Part shown: positions 10,101 to 20,999 of the stretch, in pieces
Layout of the letters: every line of letters starts with the position of its first letter
Position numbering within the stretch: the first letter of the stretch is position 1
Notes under the pieces: generated by a model
The model's input: only the letters and a program-made list of their open reading frames with translations
Database searches by the model: none
Told to the model about the DNA's origin: nothing
Position numbers and translations under genes: made by a program
Source: Dechloromonas sp. A34
Lineage (GTDB): Bacteria; Pseudomonadota; Gammaproteobacteria; Burkholderiales; Rhodocyclaceae
Assembly: GCF_026261605.1 (NCBI RefSeq)
Contig: NZ_CP102486.1
Location: 4,030,001 to 4,094,000, forward strand
DNA: 64,000 nucleotides
Direction of reading: 5' to 3'

Positions 10101-10511
10101 TTCGCGCGAAATGCCCGCCATATACTTCTCGAACAGCGGCGTCATCGGCAGCTTGTGCAGATACGGCGTCAGTTCATGACGTTCCCAGGCCTCGTAGGCG
10201 AAAGGAATTTTCTCGGCATGCGGCTCGAGAAAGAAGTCGAAGGGATTGATCACCGACATCTCGGCGACCAGATCAACCTCGACACGGAAATCGCGGGTCT
10301 TTTCCGGGAACACCAGGCGCGCCAGGTAGTTGCCCTGCGGATCCTGCTGCCAGTTGATGAAGTGCTTCTCCGGGCCGACCTTCAGCGAATAAGAGAGGAT
10401 GCGGGTCCGTGAATGGGGACAGGGGCGCAGACGGATGACCTGCGGCCCGAGATTGACCAGGCGGTCGTAGTTGTAATGGGTAACGTGATTCAGTGCGACA
10501 TGGATGGACAC
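7149..10511 (-). CDS. DUF2126 protein with N-terminal transglutaminase domain (COG4196)
   Basis: This 1120-residue protein begins with a transglutaminase module: bacterial N-domain, then Cys180 in KRSGSCRDSAW, His229 in DLHAWTEVY and Asp245 in GLDPTSG. The remaining 800 or so residues match DUF2126, whose chemistry is unknown but which is regularly encoded beside COG2308 and COG2307 proteins. The start is GTG at 10511, with GGAG about nine bases upstream. It is the first gene of the minus-strand operon, and 56 bases separate its stop from the TTG chosen for the ATP-grasp fusion. The large size and the extra domain set it apart from the simple transglutaminase at 3587-4561. Confidence 0.92.
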   Translation of the reverse strand: MSIHVALNHVTHYNYDRLVNLGPQVIRLRPCPHSRTRILSYSLKVGPEKHFINWQQDPQGNYLARLVFPEKTRDFRVEVDLVAEMSVINPFDFFLEPHAEKIPFAYEAWERHELTPYLHKLPMTPLFEKYMAGISREPLRSVDFLVALNAQLQRDISYTIRMEPGVQTPEESLTKRSGSCRDSAWLLVQVLRHLGLAARFVSGYLIQLTADVKSLDGPSGPEADFTDLHAWTEVYLPGAGWIGLDPTSGLFAGEGHIPLACTPEPSSAAPVTGGVDECETEFQHHMQVSRIWEAPRVTKPYTDAQWIEIERLGHQIDGTLGKLDVRLTQGGEPTFVAVDDPDGAEWNTAALGPTKRIFAADLFHRLREKYAPNGLMHFGQGKWYPGEQLPRWSLNCFWRKDGEPIWNSPSLYANESIDYGVTAEQAGKFLKRVAQRLGVTDEHVFPAFEDAYYYMWRERRLPGNVDPFDSRVDDALERERLMKVFTQGLTYTVGHTLPIMKNVWGQWQTGPWFLRAERCYLFPGDSAMGYRLPIDSQPWTAQSDYPYVNPPDAETATDPLDSYAQLRARVSGEREARIPQMQDRRSGSAAAFAEAHGKGHPWEKPTDTVPGFKESAGWITRLAMCAEPRDGKLYIFMPPTEKLDDYLEIVAAVEATADEMSLPVIMEGYEPPSDPRLTHFRVTPDPGVIEVNIHPARSWDQLVDQTTHLYESAHISRLTTEKFMVDGRHTGTGGGNHFVLGGATPNDSPFLRRPDLLKSLIAYWHNHPSLSYLFSGLFIGPTSQAPRVDEARNDSLYELEIAFAQIPQPGGQVPPWLIDRILRNLLTDVTGNTHRAEFCIDKLYSPDGPTGRLGLLELRAFEMPPHSRMSLAQQLLLRAMIARFWEEPYAPARLTRWGTELHDRFMLPFYAEQDFHDVMEEMAAAGYPFKAEWFAPHFEFRFPKYGDFAVKGIEFELRHALEPWHVMGEEGSAGTTVRYVDSSVERVQVKVKGMAPDRYVLTCNGVPVPLQNTGTNGEFVAGVRYRAWQPASCLHPTIGVHAPLVFDLVDTWMQRSLGGCQYHVAHPGGRSFDTFPVNAFEAESRRLARFFRFGHTPGKIQVGAPQASAEHPFTLDLRRS

Positions 10512-10779
10512 TGGCTTGCTCCGGGCAAAATGACTATGGCTATTAAAGCAAGACGCGAACCAGCTTTTAAGCCACTGTTTTATTTGAGACTGAAATCATC
10601 GACGCACCTTGGCGAAGCTCCCGGCAGCGCCTATGCGCGCCGGTTCGCACCAAAATCGTGCATCATTTCAGCCCCCCACAGATCCTATTCTCCCGTCCTG
10701 ATATTTCAGTGAAATGGCTTATGGCGCCGACAATTGAAGCGTGCAACAATTTGCCGGGACAAAAACAAAAGGGGGCGGC

Positions 10780-10910
10780 ATGAACAACACGATGGACCCG
10801 GCCGGCAAGGCACCCCGCCTGGCGGTTCATGGCACCCCGGACAATCTAGCCCTGATCAGCGCCCGGCTCAAGGACAGTGACCAGATCAAGGTCACCCGGC
10901 GAACCCGGCC

Positions 10911-10914
<4 letters not shown>
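10780..10914 (+). pseudogene. 44-residue receiver-domain-like mini-ORF
   Basis: An ATG after a strong purine-rich site (AAAAGGGGGCGGC) opens a 44-codon ORF whose TGA overlaps the ATG of the hybrid kinase (ATGA at 10911-10914). The segment TPDNLALISARLKDSDQIKV looks like the first beta-alpha-beta of a CheY receiver domain of the DDTPDNL type. However, the acidic pair is replaced (VHG) and the ORF stops before the phosphoacceptor. It is either a decayed response-regulator remnant or a short leader that couples translation of the kinase. The resemblance is from memory of receiver sequences. Confidence 0.5.
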
Positions 10915-14891
<3,977 letters not shown>

Positions 14892-14943
14892 AGCGCACCA
14901 GACTGGGGCACGAAAATCCGGTTTACGGGCCTATGAGCAGGGC

Positions 14944-17900
14944 ATGGAACATGCTTCGCCCTACCTCATGAATTCCGCCGTTCCCTCGCCCACCCAGCGC
15001 GTCATCAAGATTCGCCGCGACTACAACACCTGGGTCGCCAACGAGACGTTGGAAGACTACGCCCTGCGCTTCACGCCGCGCAGCTTCCGCAAGTGGTCGG
15101 AAATGCGCGTCGCCAACACCGCTTTCGGCGCCGCCTCTTTCCTGGTGCTGGAGGCGGTGGGCGCCACCATGCTGGTCAATGCCGGCTTCATCAATGCTTT
15201 CTGGGCCATCCTCGCCACCGGCCTGATCATCTTCCTGATCGGCCTGCCGATCGCCCACACCGCCGCCCGCCACGGCCTCGACATGGATCTGCTGACGCGC
15301 GGCGCTGGCTTCGGTTACATCGGCTCGACCATCACCTCGCTGATCTACGCCTCCTTCACCTTCATCTTCTTCGCCCTCGAAGCGGCGATCATGGCCTATG
15401 CGCTGGAACTCGCCTTCAAGATCCCACCGGCCTGGGGCTACCTGATCTGCGCCCTGGTCGTCGTCCCGTTGGTCACCCACGGCGTCACCGCGATCAGCAA
15501 GTTGCAGGCGTGGACGCAGCCCCTCTGGCTGTTCCTGCTGATCCTGCCCTACGCCTTCGTTCTGGCCGAGGAACCGGAAGCGCTGGCCGGCCTCTGGCAA
15601 TACGCCGGCGAACACGGCACGGGCGGCGGCTTCGACCCGCACCTGTTCGGTGCGGCGCTGACCGTCGGCATTGCCCTGGTCACCCAGATGGGCGAACAGG
15701 TCGATTACCTGCGCTTCATGCCCGAGCGCACGGCTGCCAACCGCCGCCGCTGGTGGTTCGGGGTCATCGTCGGCGGACCGGGCTGGGTCGTACCCGGCAT
15801 CCTGAAAATGCTCGGCGGCGCTCTGCTCGCCTGGCTGGCGCTGCGCAATGCGGTGCCCGCCGAGAAGGCGGTCGACCCCAACCAGATGTACCTGATCGGC
15901 TTCTCGCACGTCTTCGACAACACGAGCCTGGCGATCGCCGCCACGGTGCTGTTCGTCGTCGTTTCCCAGCTCAAGATCAACGTCACCAATGCTTACGCCG
16001 GCTCGCTGGCCTGGTCCAATTTCTTCGCCCGGCTCACCCACAGCCACCCGGGGCGCGTCGTCTGGGTCGTTTTCAACACCCTGATCGCCCTGCTGCTGAT
16101 GGAGCTCGACGTCTTCAAGGCGCTCGGCCAGGTCCTCGGCCTTTATTCCAACATCGCCATTTCGTGGATGGCGGCGGTGGTCGCCGATCTCGTCATCAAC
16201 AAGCCGCTCGGCCTCTCGCCACAAGGCATCGAGTTCAAGCGCAGCAACCTCTACGATGTCAACCCGGTCGGCGTCGGCGCCATGGGCATCGCCTCGCTAC
16301 TCTCGATCGCCGCCTTCGTCGGCCTCTTCGGCAGCGATCTCCAGCCCTACGCCTCCTTCGTCGCACTCGGCAGCGCCCTGCTCATTTCGCCTCTGATCGC
16401 CTGGGCCACCGGCGGCCGCTACTACCTGGCCCGGCCACCCGCCACCACGACACCCCAAGCTCAGAAATGCGTCATTTGCGAACGCGATTATGAAGGCGAA
16501 GACATGGCGCACTGCCCGGCCTATCAAGGGCCGATCTGTTCGCTGTGCTGTTCGCTCGATGCCCGCTGCCACGACCTGTGCAAGCCGGAAGCCAGCCTAA
16601 CGGCCCAGTGGAACGCCGTGTTGCGCCGCCTGCTGCCGGCGCCCGCCCGGCCCTATCTGGAAACCGGGCTCGGCCATTACCTGCTGCTGATGGCCGGCAT
16701 CGTGCCGGTGCTGGCGCTGGTTCTCGGCGTACTCTACACCCACGAACTGCTCGCCTTCGGGCCGCAGCAGACGGTGCTGATCGCCGCCCTGCAGGACAGT
16801 TTTATCAAGGCCTTTGCCGCGCTGCTGATGCTTTCAGGCGTCGCCGCCTGGTGGATGGTGCTGACCCAGCAGAGCCGGCAGGTGGCGCAGGAGGAATCGA
16901 ACCGCCAGACGCAGTTGCTGATTCAGGAAATCGAATCGCACCAGCGCACCGACGAGGCGCTGCAGAAGGCCAAGGCCGTCGCCGAGCAGGCCAACCAGGC
17001 GAAGAGCCGCTACCTCACGGCAATCAGCCACGAATTGCGGACCCCGCTCAACAGCATCCTCGGCTACGCCCAGATTCTCGACGCCGACGAGGACGTGCCG
17101 CCCCATCGCCGGCAGGCGGTTAACGTCATCCGCAAATCCGGCGACCACTTGCTGTCGGTGATCGAGGGCACATTGGATATCGCCCGCATCGAGGGCGGCA
17201 AGCTGACGCTGGAGGTCAAGGCGCTCGATTTCCCCGAGTTCATGCAGCAGATCGTCGGCATGTTCGAACTGCAGGCTCGCAACAAGGGCCTGGCTTTCGA
17301 CTACCAGCCGGCTGGCGAGCTGCCGGCCGTGGTCCGCGCCGACGAGAAGCGCCTGCGCCAGATCCTGATCAACGTGCTGGGCAACGCGGTCAAATTCACC
17401 GTCCGCGGCAGCGTCGCGTTCAAGGTCGAATGCCGGCGCGACATGGCGGTTTTCGATATCCGCGACAGCGGCCCTGGTATTCCAGCCGCCGAACTGGAGC
17501 GCATCTTCGAACCCTTCGTGCGCGGCAGCACGGCGCAGGCCGGCGGCAGCGGCGTCGGCCTGACCATCGCCCGCATGCTGACCGACCTGATGGGCGGCGA
17601 GATGCAGGTCTCGAGCACGCCCGGCGCCGGCACCCTGTTCCGCATCCGCCTCTTCCTGCCGCAGGTGCATTCGGCGCAGGCCGCCCGCGAACTGCCGCGC
17701 CTCAACCGGGTCGGCTATGTCGGCGTGCGTCGACGCATCCTGGTCGTCGATAACGAGAAGGTCGACCGCGAGATGCTACAGCGCCTGCTCGAGCCCCTCG
17801 GCTTCATCATCGAGCCGGCAGCGAGCGGTTACGAGGCGCTCGCCGCGATCCCGCGTTTCGCGCCGCACCTGATCTTCATGGACCTCGGCATGCCCGGCAT

Positions 17901-18354
17901 CGATGGCTGGGAAACCATCCGCCGCATCCGCCGGCAAGGGCTGAGCGAAGCCCATATCGCCATCCTTTCGGCCAACGCCTTCGACAAGAGCCTGGACAAC
18001 GATGCCGGCATCGCGCCCGAGGATTTCATCGTCAAACCATTGCGCGTCAACGAATTGCTGACCTGGATCGGTCGCAAGCTGGAACTGGAATGGGTGACCG
18101 CCAACACTCCGACCCCACCACCAGCTGCCCCTGCCGAACCGCCCCCGCTGATCGCACCCAAGGAAACACATCTCGCGGCGCTCGACGAACTGATCGGCCT
18201 CGGTTACCTGCGCGGCATCCTCAGCAAGCTGGCAGAGATCGAAAAGATCGCTCCCGAACATCATGAGTTCGTCCGCGTGCTGCGCGATCTGGCACGACAA
18301 TTCCAGTTCGATGCCATGAAGGAAATTCTCAGGAAAATACGCGATGCCCGTTGA
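14944..18354 (+). CDS. NCS1-permease-like sensor fused to hybrid histidine kinase
   Basis: This 1136-residue protein starts with an NCS1 (purine/cytosine permease) type multi-TM domain of about 480 residues (NETLEDYALRFTPRSFRKWS is a typical N-terminal signature). An eight-cysteine segment follows at C509-C546 (CX2CX11CX7CX2CCX5CX3C), then two more TM helices and a coiled coil. The DHp domain has His696 in ISHELRTP, followed by HATPase_c, a receiver with D980, and a helical tail without an Hpt His. By analogy with CbrA/CrbS, a transporter-like domain probably senses or couples substrate flux. The start is the ATG at 14944; the frame extends to 14764, but that part overlaps the upstream kinase. 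Confidence 0.9.
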   Translation: MEHASPYLMNSAVPSPTQRVIKIRRDYNTWVANETLEDYALRFTPRSFRKWSEMRVANTAFGAASFLVLEAVGATMLVNAGFINAFWAILATGLIIFLIGLPIAHTAARHGLDMDLLTRGAGFGYIGSTITSLIYASFTFIFFALEAAIMAYALELAFKIPPAWGYLICALVVVPLVTHGVTAISKLQAWTQPLWLFLLILPYAFVLAEEPEALAGLWQYAGEHGTGGGFDPHLFGAALTVGIALVTQMGEQVDYLRFMPERTAANRRRWWFGVIVGGPGWVVPGILKMLGGALLAWLALRNAVPAEKAVDPNQMYLIGFSHVFDNTSLAIAATVLFVVVSQLKINVTNAYAGSLAWSNFFARLTHSHPGRVVWVVFNTLIALLLMELDVFKALGQVLGLYSNIAISWMAAVVADLVINKPLGLSPQGIEFKRSNLYDVNPVGVGAMGIASLLSIAAFVGLFGSDLQPYASFVALGSALLISPLIAWATGGRYYLARPPATTTPQAQKCVICERDYEGEDMAHCPAYQGPICSLCCSLDARCHDLCKPEASLTAQWNAVLRRLLPAPARPYLETGLGHYLLLMAGIVPVLALVLGVLYTHELLAFGPQQTVLIAALQDSFIKAFAALLMLSGVAAWWMVLTQQSRQVAQEESNRQTQLLIQEIESHQRTDEALQKAKAVAEQANQAKSRYLTAISHELRTPLNSILGYAQILDADEDVPPHRRQAVNVIRKSGDHLLSVIEGTLDIARIEGGKLTLEVKALDFPEFMQQIVGMFELQARNKGLAFDYQPAGELPAVVRADEKRLRQILINVLGNAVKFTVRGSVAFKVECRRDMAVFDIRDSGPGIPAAELERIFEPFVRGSTAQAGGSGVGLTIARMLTDLMGGEMQVSSTPGAGTLFRIRLFLPQVHSAQAARELPRLNRVGYVGVRRRILVVDNEKVDREMLQRLLEPLGFIIEPAASGYEALAAIPRFAPHLIFMDLGMPGIDGWETIRRIRRQGLSEAHIAILSANAFDKSLDNDAGIAPEDFIVKPLRVNELLTWIGRKLELEWVTANTPTPPPAAPAEPPPLIAPKETHLAALDELIGLGYLRGILSKLAEIEKIAPEHHEFVRVLRDLARQFQFDAMKEILRKIRDAR

Positions 18355-19267
18355 TAGAAGCGTTTCAGACATCGTCCTGATCGTCGACGATGTCCCGGAA
18401 AACCTTTCCCTGCTCCACGACGCGCTCGATGAAGCCGGCCACACCGTGCTCGTCGCCACCAACGGCGAATCGGCGCTGCAACGTGCCCGCCAGAGCCTGC
18501 CCGACGTCATCCTGCTCGACGCCGTGATGCCGGGCATGGATGGCTTCGAGGTCGCCCGCCGCTTGAAGGCCGATTTCGCCACGCAGCAGATCCCTATCGT
18601 CTTCATGACCGGGCTGACCGAGACCGAACACGTCGTTGCCGCCTTCAGCGCCGGCGGCGCCGACTACGTCACCAAGCCAATCCGCCCGCCGGAAGTCCTC
18701 GCCCGCATCGCCGCCCATATCCAGAACGCCCGCCAGATGAAGCAGGCGCGCACCGCGCTCGACGCATTCGGCCAGGCCACGGTCGCCGTCCGCGCCCGCG
18801 ACGGCCGGCTGGTCTGGCAGACGCCGTTGGCCCGCAAACTGCTCAACGACTATTTCGCCAACCCGGAAGAAGTGGCGCCGGAAGAACTGCTGAACTGGAT
18901 CGCCGACGCTCACCGCGCCCGCCGCGATGGGCGCGAGCCGCACTCATTGCTGCTCGCCGATGGCAGCCGCCGCCTGCTCGCCTCTTTCCATGACCAGACG
19001 GCCGACGATGAATGGCTGGTCGTGCTGCGCGAGGAAAACGACGCCTCGGCCATCGAATCGCTGATCGCCGCCTTCCGCCTCACCCAGCGCGAAGCCGAAG
19101 TGCTCTATTGGGTGGTCCAGGGCAAGACCAGCAACGATATCGGCGATATCCTCGGCAACAGTCCGCGTACCGTAAACAAGCACCTGGAGCACGTTTTCGA
19201 GAAGCTCGGGGTGGAAACCCGCACCGCCGCCGCCAACCTGGCGCTGGGCAAGATGCGCGGCGGCTAG
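18344..19267 (+). CDS. LuxR-family response regulator
   Basis: This 307-residue regulator has an N-terminal receiver (acidic pair D15/D16, phosphoacceptor D59 in VILLDAVMPG, Lys in YVTKPIRP). A central region of about 100 residues is of unknown fold. The C-terminal LuxR/GerE helix-turn-helix is at about 238-300 (TQREAEVLYWVVQGKTSNDI, then RTVNKHLEHVFEKL). Its start lies 11 bases inside the end of the permease-kinase gene, so the two are co-translated and very likely form a kinase/regulator pair. The target genes are unknown. The neighbouring kinase at 10911 may also feed it. Confidence 0.92.
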   Translation: MPVDRSVSDIVLIVDDVPENLSLLHDALDEAGHTVLVATNGESALQRARQSLPDVILLDAVMPGMDGFEVARRLKADFATQQIPIVFMTGLTETEHVVAAFSAGGADYVTKPIRPPEVLARIAAHIQNARQMKQARTALDAFGQATVAVRARDGRLVWQTPLARKLLNDYFANPEEVAPEELLNWIADAHRARRDGREPHSLLLADGSRRLLASFHDQTADDEWLVVLREENDASAIESLIAAFRLTQREAEVLYWVVQGKTSNDIGDILGNSPRTVNKHLEHVFEKLGVETRTAAANLALGKMRGG

Positions 19268-19295
19268 GCAGCGCTTGGCCGAACCGGCCGTCTCG

Positions 19296-19610
19296 TCAGG
19301 TCCCCATCCAGAACCACATCCAGGCGGGCCCCTGGAGCACGACGAACCAGAAGTCGAAAGAACCGTTGATTGGCGGGGATGCACCACGATCCGTCCCGAA
19401 CACTGACAGGCGATCATAGGCGGCCCGTGCCTCGGGGCATTTCAGCGTCCGATAGGCTTCACTCGCCGCCTTGAATTTCGGCTCGCCATCGGGATCGTCG
19501 GCGACATCGGGATGACAGCGATGGGCAAGGCGGCGATAAGCCTGCCTGATTTCTGTGGCAGTGGCGCCGGGAGCGATACCCAGAATGCCGTAGTAGTCGT
19601 TGTCTTTCAT
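19296..19610 (-). CDS. Small J-domain (DnaJ-like) protein
   Basis: This 104-residue protein has an N-terminal J domain (residues 5-65; YYGILGIAPGATATEIRQAY and the invariant HPD at 33-35). A short C-terminal tail, FDFWFVVLQGPAWMWFWMGT, is aromatic and hydrophobic and may contact a membrane. There is no Gly/Phe region or zinc finger, so it is a specialised DnaK co-chaperone rather than DnaJ itself. The frame extends to 19766, but the ATG at 19610 has an ideal site (GGAGGGG), so the short form was chosen. It is divergent from the alternative oxidase across about 260 bases that contain two palindromes. Confidence 0.88.
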   Translation of the reverse strand: MKDNDYYGILGIAPGATATEIRQAYRRLAHRCHPDVADDPDGEPKFKAASEAYRTLKCPEARAAYDRLSVFGTDRGASPPINGSFDFWFVVLQGPAWMWFWMGT

Positions 19611-19658
19611 CACCCCTCCGAAGCACCGTACCGCACCAGCTCTCCCGGTGGCACGTTC

Positions 19659-19682
19659 GTCAGAAACGCTCGTTTCGCTGAC
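19659..19682. promoter_or_regulatory. Imperfect palindrome in the dnaJ-like/aox divergent region
   Basis: GTCAGAAACG and CGTTT(CG)CTGAC face each other across a CT, with a perfect inner core GAAACG-CT-CGTTTC at 19663-19676. It lies 49 bases upstream of the J-domain gene start. It may be an operator or a leader hairpin. No family match is claimed. Confidence 0.35.
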
Positions 19683-19698
19683 ATCATCGCCACTATGT

Positions 19699-19717
19699 GT
19701 CCTATATAACATAGGAC
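19699..19717. promoter_or_regulatory. Candidate operator, GTCCTAT-N5-ATAGGAC
   Basis: Perfect 7-bp arms are separated by ATAAC, between two divergent genes and 154 bases before the alternative-oxidase start. The dyad size suits a dimeric repressor. The regulator is unknown, and the sequence does not match the NsrR or FNR consensus that I know. Confidence 0.4.
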
Positions 19718-19871
19718 CTGGTTTTGAAAGTGATTGATTCGGCAAACAACACCCCCGGGCGGCCAATCTGTGTGCTATCCAACAGACCGCTTGCCCGCAG
19801 CTTGCGATGATGAGGTTTCAAACTGTCCGGGGAATCCAGGAAATCGCGATGCCGAATCAGACCGGGAACAA

Positions 19872-20507
19872 ATGCCTTGCCGCCGCATGATCGAAACTCC
19901 ACCGCCCCTGACACACTATGCGCCCCGAAACTTCCGCGACCGAATGGCCTATGCCTTGGTCCGCTTTCTGCGCTTCTTTGCCGACACTTTCTTCGCTCGC
20001 CGCTATGGCCATCGCGCAGTGGTCCTTGAGACGGTAGCCGCAGTGCCGGGCATGGTAGGCGGTTCGCTGCAACATCTGCGGGCCCTGCGGCGCATGGAAA
20101 GCGACGACGGCTGGATCCGCACCCTGCTCGACGAAGCCGAGAACGAACGCATGCATTTGATGACCTTTCTGCAGATTGCCCGACCAACCCGCTTGGAACG
20201 GCTACTGGTCGTGCTTGTGCAGGGCGCTTTCTACAACTTCTTCTTTGTTCTGTATCTGATTTCGCCGCGGACCGCGCATCGTCTGGTCGGCTATCTGGAG
20301 GAAGAAGCGGTTTACAGTTACACCGAGTATCTGGCGGGAGTGGACAACGACACCTACGCCAACGTCCCAGCCCCGGCGATCGCCATCAAATACTGGCAGC
20401 TTGCCCCCGACGCGCGCCTGCGCGAAGTCATCATCGCCGTCCGCGCCGACGAGGCGCATCACCGCGATGTCAATCACCAGTTTGCCGACGCGTTGTCGAC
20501 GGGATAG
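19872..20507 (+). CDS. aox: Alternative oxidase (di-iron ubiquinol oxidase)
   Basis: This 211-residue protein is the length expected for bacterial AOX. The di-iron motifs are all present: E53 in [11 protein letters not shown]92 and H95 in NERMHL, LEEEA near 142-146, and E194/H197 in [12 protein letters not shown]. It is an interfacial membrane enzyme that oxidises ubiquinol and reduces O2 to water without pumping protons, which gives resistance to cyanide and nitric oxide. The ATG at 19872 was chosen because it keeps a family-length N-terminus and has GGGA six bases upstream. The longer frame from 19734 adds residues with no AOX character. AOX is uncommon in bacteria. It is divergent from the small J-domain gene. 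Confidence 0.93.
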   Translation: MPCRRMIETPPPLTHYAPRNFRDRMAYALVRFLRFFADTFFARRYGHRAVVLETVAAVPGMVGGSLQHLRALRRMESDDGWIRTLLDEAENERMHLMTFLQIARPTRLERLLVVLVQGAFYNFFFVLYLISPRTAHRLVGYLEEEAVYSYTEYLAGVDNDTYANVPAPAIAIKYWQLAPDARLREVIIAVRADEAHHRDVNHQFADALSTG

Positions 20508-20855
20508 ATGCCAAGCCGGCAGTTTCTGCACCACCCATGACGCAATATCCTACAAGCATAGTGGCGGTTTCTGACAGAGATCGTCAGGTTTCCCGATGCG
20601 AGCCGCGCCTGAATGATGAGAACATTAAACATGGCTGGCAGTCTCATCCTAGCGGGCTAAAGTGAATTTTTAGAGCGGTAAGCGCTCAAAGCAATATTGT
20701 GAGGCTCAAGTGTTTTACCCTGCAAAATAAATGCCATTGAGATATCCTGAGCAGCAGACAGACTCGACAGAGAACCGGCATTTGCCTTGCGGATTTACGG
20801 CAACGTACTCCAGCAGCAGGCCGGCGCTAGCAACCCAATCACAGAGGAGACTCCA
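20508..20855. other. Intergenic region after aox, no gene seen
   Basis: This 348-bp stretch is visibly more AT-rich than its surroundings. Reading frames here are short and lack ribosome sites. It holds a CTGAC-N7-GTCAG dyad at 20571-20587 and a possible sigma-54 promoter near its end. No terminator with a U-run is evident for aox. Confidence 0.5.
20776..20791 (+). promoter_or_regulatory. Possible sigma-54 promoter
   Basis: CGGCATTTGCCTTGCG keeps GG and GC separated by exactly 10 bases (20777-78 and 20789-90), with TTGC at the -12 element. The -24 element deviates at two positions from TGGCAC. It lies about 65 bases before the small ORF that leads the GGDEF gene. Confidence 0.25.
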
Positions 20856-20990
20856 ATGTGGGTCACCAGCAGGGCAAACGCTACTCACAGCGATGGCAAG
20901 GCGATCGACGATCATGCGCAGGCGGTTATCGGCATGATCTTCAGAAATTCGACGGCTGGTTTGGTAGCGCGCCGCACGAGTCCCCGGTGA
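20856..20990 (+). CDS. Small ORF preceding the diguanylate cyclase gene
   Basis: A 44-codon ORF starts at an ATG with a good site (AGAGGAGA, six bases upstream) and ends nine bases before the GGDEF gene. The GGDEF gene itself lacks a clear ribosome site, so the small ORF may serve translational coupling. The peptide is hydrophilic, with no recognised domain. The frame extends upstream to 20787 without a better start. It may be a genuine small protein, a leader or a remnant. Confidence 0.35.
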   Translation: MWVTSRANATHSDGKAIDDHAQAVIGMIFRNSTAGLVARRTSPR

Positions 20991-20999
20991 TCTAGCGCC

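Noticed and set aside
19702..20187. 161-codon minus-strand frame over the aox start
   Set aside because: It lacks a ribosome site and is antisense to AOX, which has all di-iron motifs.
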